Below, piece after piece: positions 58,121 to 64,000 of a stretch of DNA of 64,000 nt. Source of the stretch: J054 sp964613615 (GTDB lineage: Bacteria > Pseudomonadota > Gammaproteobacteria > Steroidobacterales > GCA-2729495); the NCBI GenBank assembly GCA_964613615.1, contig CAZTIB010000133.1, positions 1 through 64,000 of the forward strand. The letters are read 5' to 3'. A program made the translations under genes and the position numbers. Each line of letters opens with the position of its first letter. Position 1 is the first letter of the stretch. The notes beneath the pieces were generated by a model. The model was given only the letters and a program-made list of their open reading frames with translations. It made no database searches and had not been told where the DNA came from.

Positions 58121-59140
58121 TCAGCGAAACCACGTGCGGTCCCAGCGGGCACGCCCGAAAGCCTCGGCAGCCGCGTCCATCGCGTGCATGATGCGCTCCT
58201 GCAGGCTTTGTTTGCCCTTCCAGCGCACGCGGTATACGTCACCGTCCTGCACCGCGTTCAGCAGATAGTCGTCGCTCGCGCCCAGTTCATCGATCAGACC
58301 CAGTTCCAGGGCCCGGGTTCCGTACCAGTGCTCGCCGGTCGCGACCTGGTCGATGTTCATGGCCGGCCGGTGCTCGGCTACCAGCTCCTTGAACAGGCGG
58401 TGCACCTCTTCCAGCTCTTCGCGAAGCTTTTCGCGGTCGGCCTCGGTGTTCGACCCGAACATGGTCACAGTGCGCTTGTACTGTCCGGCTGTGACTTCTT
58501 CCCACTCCACGCCGCGATCTTTCAGCGCGCGGTTGAAGTTGGGCAATTGTGCCAACACACCGATAGAACCGATCACCGCAAAGGGCGCCGCAATCACGCG
58601 ATCGGCGATGCAGGCCATCATGTAACCGCCGCTGGCCGCCACCTTGTCGACGATTGCCGTCAGCGGAATGCCCCGGCTCTTCAGCCGCTGCAGCTGCGAA
58701 GCGGCCAGGCCGTGCTCGTGCACCGCCCCGCCCGCATTCTCCAGCCTCAGCACCACTTCGTCATTGCCGGTGGCCACACTGACCACGGCGCTGATTTCCT
58801 CGCGCAGGTGGCTCACCGCAGTGGCGCGGATATCACCCTTGAAGTCGAGCACGAAGTAGCGCTTGCGGTGGTGATCGTCGCCCGCAGCCTTCTTTTCCTG
58901 CTTGCGCGCCTGCTTGTCGGCCTTTTCCTGCTTCTTGAACGCCGCCTTGCTCAGTGCGGCGCGGCGCACCGCGCGGCCAAGTTCCCGAAAGCGGTCGTTG
59001 AGCTTGTCCACCCGAATGCCGGTGGCAGACCCGCCGCGGCGCGACGCGCCGGCAATCAGGGCCAGGGCCACGCCCAGGGCGGCCAGCAGCGTCACGGTCT
59101 TGGCCAGGAACAGTCCGTATTCGGCCAGCAGTTCCATCAT
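58121..59140 (-). CDS. sohB: Inner-membrane peptidase SohB (S49 family)
   Basis: 339 aa. One N-terminal helix (L-L-A-A-L-G-V-A-L-A-L-I-A-G), a Lys-rich linker, then the S49 core with the nucleophile in V-A-A-S-G-G-Y-M-M-A-C and the Lys base in Y-K-R-T-V-T-M-F-G. SohB degrades membrane-linked peptides including signal-peptide remnants. Its ATG overlaps the lipA stop by 4 bases. Confidence 0.94.
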   Translation of the reverse strand: MMELLAEYGLFLAKTVTLLAALGVALALIAGASRRGGSATGIRVDKLNDRFRELGRAVRRAALSKAAFKKQEKADKQARKQEKKAAGDDHHRKRYFVLDFKGDIRATAVSHLREEISAVVSVATGNDEVVLRLENAGGAVHEHGLAASQLQRLKSRGIPLTAIVDKVAASGGYMMACIADRVIAAPFAVIGSIGVLAQLPNFNRALKDRGVEWEEVTAGQYKRTVTMFGSNTEADREKLREELEEVHRLFKELVAEHRPAMNIDQVATGEHWYGTRALELGLIDELGASDDYLLNAVQDGDVYRVRWKGKQSLQERIMHAMDAAAEAFGRARWDRTWFR

Positions 59141-60147
59141 CCTGTTGTTCCGGTGGCAATGCCCAGGCCGGCATTGTTCCGTTCAAGCGCCTGCTCTGCA
59201 CGATAGCTGGAACGCACCAGGGGCCCCGACACCACCTCGACGAAACCCCGCTGCAAACCCAGCTCGCGGTAGCGCAGAAACTCCGCCGGGGTGACGAAGC
59301 GCTGCACCGGCAGGTGGTTCACGGTGGGCCGCAGGTATTGGCCGAAGGTGAGTATGTCCACGCCTGCGGCCCGCAGATCATCCATGGCCGTGAGGACTTC
59401 AGCCTCCGTCTCGCCAAGGCCCAGCATCAGGCTGCTCTTGGTCAACAGGTCGGTGCGCACCGTCTTCGCCTCTCGCAGCACCGCCAGCGACTGGTCGTAG
59501 CCGGCGCGGGGATCGCGAACTTCGGGCGTCAGCCGACGCACCGTTTCCAGGTTGTGTGCGAACACGGCCAGCGGCGTGGAAGCCACGACGCGGACCGCGT
59601 CGACATTGCCGCGAAAGTCGGGCGTCAGGGCTTCTACGGCGGTGCCCGGGTTGCGCACCCTGATAGCTACTACGGCCGCGGCATAGTGCTCGGCGCCGCC
59701 ATCGGCCAGATCGTCGCGATCCACCGACGTGAGCACCACGTAGCTCAGGCCCATGAGTTCCACCGAGCGTGCGGCCTGCTCCGGTTCTTCGGTATCCAGC
59801 CAGCCAGCCGGGTTGCCCGTGTCCACGGCGCAGAAGCGGCAGGCCCGGGTGCAGACACTGCCCATGAGCATCAGGGTGGCGGTACCGGCGTTCCAGCATT
59901 CGCCGATATTGGGACAAATGGACTCTTCGCACACCGTGCTGAGCTGGTGCTCGCGCACGTTGCGCCGCACGGTGTCGAAGCCAGCCCCCGTGGGCAGCTT
60001 CGCCCGCAGCCAGTCGGGCTTGCGCTGAACCGGGACATCTTCCCAGCCCCGGCGCCGGTTCACGCCGTTTTTTACCGCCGAGAAGCCCTTCCCGGTCTGG
60101 TACTTATCGCCGCTGCGGACGATGGGTATACCTTTGAAGTCGCTCAC
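59137..60147 (-). CDS. lipA: Lipoyl synthase LipA
   Basis: 336 aa radical-SAM enzyme. Auxiliary-cluster cysteines in C-E-E-S-I-C-P-N-I-G-E-C, radical-SAM triad C-T-R-A-C-R-F-C, and R-S-S-Y near the C-terminus. It inserts two sulfurs into octanoyl-protein to make lipoate for the pyruvate and 2-oxoglutarate dehydrogenases. No ATG fits; the GTG at 60147 (F-V-S-D-F-K-G) is the best start. No lipB is adjacent. Confidence 0.94.
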   Translation of the reverse strand: MSDFKGIPIVRSGDKYQTGKGFSAVKNGVNRRRGWEDVPVQRKPDWLRAKLPTGAGFDTVRRNVREHQLSTVCEESICPNIGECWNAGTATLMLMGSVCTRACRFCAVDTGNPAGWLDTEEPEQAARSVELMGLSYVVLTSVDRDDLADGGAEHYAAAVVAIRVRNPGTAVEALTPDFRGNVDAVRVVASTPLAVFAHNLETVRRLTPEVRDPRAGYDQSLAVLREAKTVRTDLLTKSSLMLGLGETEAEVLTAMDDLRAAGVDILTFGQYLRPTVNHLPVQRFVTPAEFLRYRELGLQRGFVEVVSGPLVRSSYRAEQALERNNAGLGIATGTTG

Positions 60148-60239
60148 AAACTGTCCGGATGTCGTAGCACAGGGGCTATTCTCGCACGGGGGATTCCGGG
60201 GGTGAAAGCGGCGGTTGGCGGGCACCAGGGCTGCAGGCA

Positions 60240-60268
60240 AAAAAACGCCCGGCACTAAGGCCGGGCAA
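60240..60268 (-). terminator. Intrinsic terminator between the 65-aa gene and lipA
   Basis: On the minus strand GCCCGGC-CTTAGT-GCCGGGC is followed by a T-run (T7), 47 bases after the small gene's stop and upstream of lipA. It separates the two transcripts. Confidence 0.8.
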
Positions 60269-60314
60269 GTACAGGGGGAAGCCTTTAGTCAGCCTTGCAT
60301 CGACATCCTGTCAA

Positions 60315-60512
60315 TCAGTGGACGCGCGACCAGTTGAGTAATTCAACGTCGTCTGCGTCCCGCTCAAAATTCTTCGCCAGCAGGGTCTCGATCTCGATCG
60401 GGTCCAGCACCTGGTTGGCCGGTGCGCTCACTTCGACCACACCGCTATACTCGTCCGCAAATCCGTCATCGGCGGAGCGCAACAGAAAACGGGTGTAGAA
60501 CTTTTTGCGCAT
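60315..60512 (-). CDS. Small conserved-looking protein (65 aa)
   Basis: 65 aa, acidic C-terminal half: M-R-K-K-F-Y-T-R-F-L-L-R-S-A-D-D and D-P-I-E-I-E-T-L-L-A-K-N-F-E-R-D-A-D-D-V. No membrane segment. AGGGTTGG upstream of the ATG and a terminator behind it indicate a real single-gene transcript. Function unknown. Confidence 0.7.
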   Translation of the reverse strand: MRKKFYTRFLLRSADDGFADEYSGVVEVSAPANQVLDPIEIETLLAKNFERDADDVELLNWSRVH

Positions 60513-60545
60513 GGACCAACCCTATTGGCATAACGTCAGAAATAC

Positions 60546-60598
60546 TGTGAGCGCATCCACAATATCTGCGCCGCAAATGCGCTGTGACGTGGTTCACA
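60546..60598. promoter_or_regulatory. Two CRP-like sites in the divergent promoter region
   Basis: TGTGACGTGGTTCACA (60583-60598) matches the TGTGA-N6-TCACA core perfectly; TGTGAGCGCATCCACA (60546-60561) in 9 of 10 bases. Centres 37 bases apart, between the 65-aa and OmpA-family genes. Confidence 0.6.
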
Positions 60599-62076
60599 AA
60601 CGCGCTGGCGGCCGCGCCAGCACTGGCTGTGCAGAGCGGGTATCGGAAAAGGCTCGCCCGAGGCGCCTGCAGGTAGTCGTGCTTTCGAGCCTGTTGTTTT
60701 TGCAAGTCATGCCGCTCGATGCGGCGACGCTGCAGGAAGCCGAAGCCCGTCAGACGGAGGCCGAAGCCTCGCAGGCCGCGCTGTTGTCGCCCACCAGTTA
60801 CTTGCGCGGAACTGAGGCCCTGCAACAGGCGCGCGAGACCGCCGGTGGCACAAGTCGCCAACAGTCCATCGATGCAGCGCTCAGCGCTTTCGATGCAGCA
60901 CTCAATACTGCGGCGACCGCCCGCGAAGTGCTCGGCGGAGCCCTGGCAAGCCGCGGCGCGGCCAACGAGGCCGAGGCCTTCCGACTCGCAGCCACTGGCT
61001 GGGCGCGTGCTGAAAAATCTTTCAACGACGCCGTCAGGGCCCTGGAACGCGGCAAAGTGCCTGCGGCACAGCAGCGGGGCGGCCGCGCCATGGAGCTGTA
61101 CCAGGTGGCAGAGCTGAGCGCCCTGAAGGCTCGATACCTCGGCGCCGCACGCAACGCGATACTGGATGCCGAACGGGTGAAGGCCGACCGCCTCGCACCA
61201 CGCAGTTTCCTGCGGGCCCAGGAGTTGCTGGCGAAAGCGGAAACCGCGCTGGACAACAATCGCGATAGGACGGCAGAACCAGCCGCGCTGGCCAACGACG
61301 CTGCCTATCAAGCTCGCCTTGCCATCTACATCGCTGGACAGGCACAACGTATTCGCGCCAAAGATGCGAGCGTCGAAGACCTGATCCTCGAAAACCAGGC
61401 GGTCATCGGACGACTGGCCGAGACCGCGGGCACGAGTGACGACTTCAGCGCAGGTTATGCCACCGCAGAGACACAACTGCGCGACCAACTGGAACGTCTG
61501 CCGGTACTCGAGTCCGAACTCGAACAGAGCCGGCGCCAGGTAGCAGGCCTGGAAGATGAGATTCGCGAACTCGACCAGCGACTCGGCAGCACCAGTGCCG
61601 AACGGCGCGACCTGATGCGGCAGGTAGAAGCCAACGCCCGCGTCCGCGAACAATTCGCCGTGGTCGAAACCCTGTTTACCCCCGAAGAGGCCGTAGTCCT
61701 GCGCAATGGCGACGACCTGATACTGCGCATGGTCGGCCTGCGCTTCCCGAGCGGCTCTGCCCGCCTGGACGACCAGGCCAGGGCCCTGCTCAGCAGACTC
61801 GAGAGCGCCATCGACATATTCCCGCGCTGCCAGGTGCGGGTGGAAGGCCACACCGATTCATCCGGCCGACCTCAACACAACCAGACGCTGTCGCAGAAAC
61901 GCGCCAAGGCAGTAGCCGACTACCTGGTCGAGACCACCGGCATCCAGGAATTCCGCGTCCAGGCCGCCGGCTACGGCGACAGCCGCCCCGTCACCAGCAA
62001 CCGCACCAGGGAAGGCCGCGCCCAAAACCGCCGCATCGACGTAGTCATCGTCCCAAAACTAAACGAAGGCGCTTAG
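60577..62076 (+). CDS. OmpA-family protein with DUF4398-like helical N-domain
   Basis: About 499 aa. A hydrophobic export segment (V-V-V-L-S-S-L-L-F-L-Q-V-M-P-L-D-A-A), a long Ala/Glu-rich helical region (about 55-370, starting T-L-Q-E-A-E-A-R-Q-T-E-A), and a C-terminal OmpA domain (V-R-V-E-G-H-T-D-S-S-G ... L-S-Q-K-R-A-K-A-V ... N-R-R-I-D-V-V-I) that binds peptidoglycan. The start is unsure: ATG 60577 is just before a CRP-like site and gives a long basic leader; GTG 60679 would give only a hydrophobic start. Confidence 0.82.
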   Translation: MRCDVVHKRAGGRASTGCAERVSEKARPRRLQVVVLSSLLFLQVMPLDAATLQEAEARQTEAEASQAALLSPTSYLRGTEALQQARETAGGTSRQQSIDAALSAFDAALNTAATAREVLGGALASRGAANEAEAFRLAATGWARAEKSFNDAVRALERGKVPAAQQRGGRAMELYQVAELSALKARYLGAARNAILDAERVKADRLAPRSFLRAQELLAKAETALDNNRDRTAEPAALANDAAYQARLAIYIAGQAQRIRAKDASVEDLILENQAVIGRLAETAGTSDDFSAGYATAETQLRDQLERLPVLESELEQSRRQVAGLEDEIRELDQRLGSTSAERRDLMRQVEANARVREQFAVVETLFTPEEAVVLRNGDDLILRMVGLRFPSGSARLDDQARALLSRLESAIDIFPRCQVRVEGHTDSSGRPQHNQTLSQKRAKAVADYLVETTGIQEFRVQAAGYGDSRPVTSNRTREGRAQNRRIDVVIVPKLNEGA

Positions 62077-62150
62077 ACCGGGATTTTCCAAGCCCCTTCC
62101 CAAGAGGCCCGCCGTTCGTATTCTTCGACAGCAGCGACGATAAACGCCGG

Positions 62151-62230
62151 CGTGTGGTCGCCGGGGACATTCCCCCGCGCTCAGGTTCAGAAAGAGATTC
62201 GCTTGGGGAAATGTCCCCGGCGACCACACG
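62151..62230. repeat. Long inverted repeat A (26-bp stem)
   Basis: CGTGTGGTCGCCGGGGACAT (62151 onward, to 62176) pairs with 62205-62230 over 26 positions with one mismatch; 28-base loop holding GCGCTCAGGTTCAGAAAGAG. The GGGGACAT core recalls the palindromes flanking amtB. No gene covers 62077-62389. Confidence 0.85.
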
Positions 62231-62275
62231 CCCTTTTCTGAAAGGTTCTCCAGAACAACTACGCTGGTGCCAACC

Positions 62276-62359
62276 CGCGCAGCGCCGCCGGAGCGACTCC
62301 CCCGCGCGAATCTCTTTCCGCACCTGAGCGCGGGGGAGTCGCTCCGGCGGCGCTGCGCG
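62276..62359. repeat. Long perfect inverted repeat B (32-bp stem)
   Basis: 62276-62307 (CGCGCAGCGCCGCCGGAGCG onward) is perfectly complementary to 62328-62359; the 20-base loop reads GAATCTCTTTCCGCACCTGA. With the adjoining GCGC bases the loop is, in reverse complement, the same sequence as the loop of repeat A (three to four changes in ~29). Confidence 0.88.
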
Positions 62360-62389
62360 CGAAACACCCCCTACGCCAGAAAACGAGTC

Positions 62390-63295
62390 TCACTCTCCCC
62401 GCCACCAACGCGCAATCCCCGCCGCCACCTGCGGATTAATCATGTACCCGTAACACTTGTGAACATTCAGCCCGTGTGGCCCCCGAAAATAATTCTGCAG
62501 GTCCACCTCGTCGACAATCTCCTCCACCAACCCCAACTCCAGCATCTGCCGATAGTCATTAGCCATACGTTGTTGCAACGGGATCAGGTCGCCCACCGCG
62601 GCCAGGTTGTGCCAACGGCGGATGTTGTCGGGATAGCACTCAGCGCCGGAAGCATGACGCCCCAGCAAGCGATGACGCATGAAATTCAGCCCCAGCGGGC
62701 TCGCCAGGCTCATAAAAGTATCTACGCGCAGCGGGCTGTGCTGCTGCCGACTCAGTTCCCACAGCACGTCGAAGGCAATCACCGACCCCATGCTGTGCGC
62801 AATGACGAGAACTCGCCGGCCCTCACCCCACGCGTCACGCAAGGCGCCCCGCACGAATTCCCGCACGCGCGATGCGATCCCCCCTTCGTTGCGCAGGTAA
62901 ATGAGACTGTCGTGCATGGCTTCCTTGATGCCCGGATTCAGAATCCAGTCGATCAGGAACGGAAATGCGTCGGTGAGCAGATAACCGAAGCGCTGCACCG
63001 ATTTGTGCCAATGGCGGGCCTCTTCCAGGTCCCGCGCTTCCGGGCCGGGCAGGCTCAACAGACGTTCCAGGCCGGGCTCATCGGGCCGCGGATCGCTCGG
63101 CGCCGGGTAAAACAGGTGCGGCCACGGCGCTATCTGGAGGCAGTCCGGATCGGCAGCCAGCTCAGCTGCTACATTCGGACTTGCCCGCCGGAGACCTTCG
63201 TGCAGGCAGCGCCACAGGTTTTCCCGATGCACGGAGGCCGGCGGCTTCGGCTTGATGCCGGGTATATAGAGAATGGTTCTTTCGCCGCCGTTCAC
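62390..63295 (-). CDS. Alpha/beta hydrolase-like protein
   Basis: 301 aa. I-L-Y-I-P-G-I at the start is the first core strand with oxyanion region; the nucleophile elbow is V-I-A-H-S-M-G-S-V-I-A-F-D-V-L (G/A-H-S-M-G) at about 166-180; a candidate catalytic His is in G-L-N-V-H-K-C-Y-G. No signal. Similar to stand-alone lipase/esterase-like proteins of unknown substrate. It precedes, divergently, the glyoxalase gene. Confidence 0.8.
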   Translation of the reverse strand: MNGGERTILYIPGIKPKPPASVHRENLWRCLHEGLRRASPNVAAELAADPDCLQIAPWPHLFYPAPSDPRPDEPGLERLLSLPGPEARDLEEARHWHKSVQRFGYLLTDAFPFLIDWILNPGIKEAMHDSLIYLRNEGGIASRVREFVRGALRDAWGEGRRVLVIAHSMGSVIAFDVLWELSRQQHSPLRVDTFMSLASPLGLNFMRHRLLGRHASGAECYPDNIRRWHNLAAVGDLIPLQQRMANDYRQMLELGLVEEIVDEVDLQNYFRGPHGLNVHKCYGYMINPQVAAGIARWWRGE

Positions 63296-63413
63296 GGGCC
63301 GACCCCGGGGTAAAGCATTAACGCGACTTGAGGTGCCATGAACAGCACGTTAGGTTTAGTGACTACGTAATTCAAGAAGGGCGCGCGAGAGCGCCCCAGG
63401 CAGAGGTCAGCCA

Positions 63414-63833
63414 ATGAAATATCTGCATACGATGGTCCGGGTTATAGACCTTGAGGCATCCATCGACTTCTACTGCAACAAACTCGGGCTGCGCGAACTG
63501 CGGCGTTGGGACGACGAAGGCGGCCGATACACCCTGATGTTTCTCGCCGCCCCCGGTGATGAATCTGCGTGCATAGAGCTGACCCACAACTGGGATCCGG
63601 AGGAGTATGGCGAAGGGCGAAACTTCGGGCATATCGCCTACCAGGTGGAAGACATCTACGCCACCTGCAAGCGGCTCATGGACCATGGCGTCACGATCAA
63701 CCGCCCGCCGCGCGATGGACGGATGGCCTTCGTTCGTTCACCGGACAATATTTCTGTTGAACTACTGCAGGCTGGTTCAGCGCTGGATCCGGCCGAGCCA
63801 TGGGCATCGATGCCGAATACCGGGCATTGGTAA
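63414..63833 (+). CDS. gloA: Lactoylglutathione lyase (glyoxalase I)
   Basis: 139 aa, one VOC module pair. H-T-M-V-R-V-I-D-L-E-A-S-I-D-F-Y starts with the first metal His; E-L-T-H-N-W with the Glu ligand; G-H-I-A-Y-Q-V-E-D the second His; S-V-E-L-L-Q the second Glu. It isomerises the methylglyoxal-glutathione adduct. The ends fit GloA length. AGAGGTCAGCC before the ATG contains the ribosome site. Confidence 0.92.
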   Translation: MKYLHTMVRVIDLEASIDFYCNKLGLRELRRWDDEGGRYTLMFLAAPGDESACIELTHNWDPEEYGEGRNFGHIAYQVEDIYATCKRLMDHGVTINRPPRDGRMAFVRSPDNISVELLQAGSALDPAEPWASMPNTGHW

Positions 63834-63840
63834 GTATTGA

Positions 63841-64000
63841 TCAGGCGCTGAGCCGGTTCTGAACGCGGAAGCGCCCGGTCTGCACCGTAGCGTTAGGGGA
63901 ATCACGCACAACCGTGCGGTTGCGACCTTCTTCCTTCGCCTGGTACAGGGCCTCGTCAGCCATCTGAATGGCGCCTTCCAGGCTGCGGTCCGTGTCTGGC
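63841..64000 (-). CDS. C-terminal end of a GGDEF diguanylate cyclase (partial)
   Basis: An open frame enters from the right edge. Its 52 residues read D-T-D-R-S-L-E-G-A-I-Q-M-A-D-E-A-L-Y-Q-A-K-E-E-G-R-N-R, the last helix of GGDEF domains (A-D-x-A-L-Y-x-A-K-x-x-G-R-N), followed by a basic tail. The catalytic motif is outside the window. Confidence 0.88.
   Translation of the reverse strand, partial: PDTDRSLEGAIQMADEALYQAKEEGRNRTVVRDSPNATVQTGRFRVQNRLSA

Noticed and set aside
62077..62389. Short frames across the two giant hairpins
   Set aside because: Open frames on both strands result from the inverted repeats and GC content; no ribosome sites and no conserved pattern.

Overview
The window is GC-rich, tightly packed bacterial DNA from a free-living, aerobic, Gram-negative proteobacterium. 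Pointers to a gammaproteobacterium are a GlnK-AmtB pair, SohB, MsrP-MsrQ, a DUF3391/HD-GYP protein, many Sec and Tat signal peptides, and lipoproteins of the Lpp/Lol type. A Woeseiales- or Chromatiales-like marine lineage is my guess from the gene mix (KorAB with a GltD-like partner, a PEP-CTERM protein, a Gld-type ABC cluster) and is not proven. No rRNA, tRNA, CRISPR array, integrase or complete insertion sequence was seen. Both window edges cut genes: a NUDIX-like tail at the left and a diguanylate cyclase tail at the right.

Layout. 0-4.4 kb: a MacAB/FtsX-type ABC export operon (adaptor, ATPase, two permeases). 4.6-8.1 kb: an HD-GYP and an EAL protein (c-di-GMP turnover) and a YceI-like lipoprotein. 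8.2-15.7 kb: envelope and redox-repair genes: glycine-zipper lipoprotein, MsrA, TPR/TonB-C protein, zinc alcohol dehydrogenase, a TRAP solute-binding lipoprotein without its permease, a DUF547 protein, and the MsrP-MsrQ methionine-sulfoxide repair system. 15.7-17.4 kb: glnK-amtB, with near-identical GGGGACA palindromes on both sides of amtB. 17.5-22.6 kb: SH3 protein, PBP4 peptidase, and a sigma54 activator divergent from a small exported protein that has a textbook -24/-12 promoter. 22.6-28.6 kb: dienelactone hydrolase, YbjQ-like protein, and a 2-oxoacid:ferredoxin oxidoreductase (KorAB) with an Fe-S/flavin partner. 28.8-31.9 kb: a nitrilase-fold protein lacking the usual catalytic Cys, a 665-bp gene-free stretch with large inverted repeats, and dihydroorotase. 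31.9-40.7 kb: M16 protease, MFS carrier, and a Gld-type ABC operon (ATPase, permease, GldG-like, DUF4340) closed by a strong terminator. 41-49.4 kb: PEP-CTERM protein, acyl-CoA synthetase, DUF72, YjdF, small basic and CxxC proteins, a membrane protein, YkvA-like protein and an APC permease. 49.4-52.6 kb: two SAM-methyltransferases carrying export signals, plus HAD and DUF2934 genes. 52.6-56.1 kb: a four-gene row headed by an orphan contractile-tail-sheath-like protein. 56.2-62.1 kb: L,D-transpeptidase, M48 protease, SohB, LipA, a 65-aa protein and an OmpA-family protein with CRP-like sites between the last two. 62.1-64 kb: two giant hairpins, an alpha/beta hydrolase, glyoxalase I and the GGDEF tail.

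Most interesting: the orphan sheath row (52.7-56.1 kb); the pair of long hairpins at 62.15-62.36 kb that share a loop in opposite orientation but have different stems; the ~220-bp palindromic element at 30.13-30.35 kb; the apparently exported SAM-methyltransferases; and the sigma54-driven small protein at 21.4-21.85 kb. All function calls come from reading motifs in translated sequence; no database search was run.
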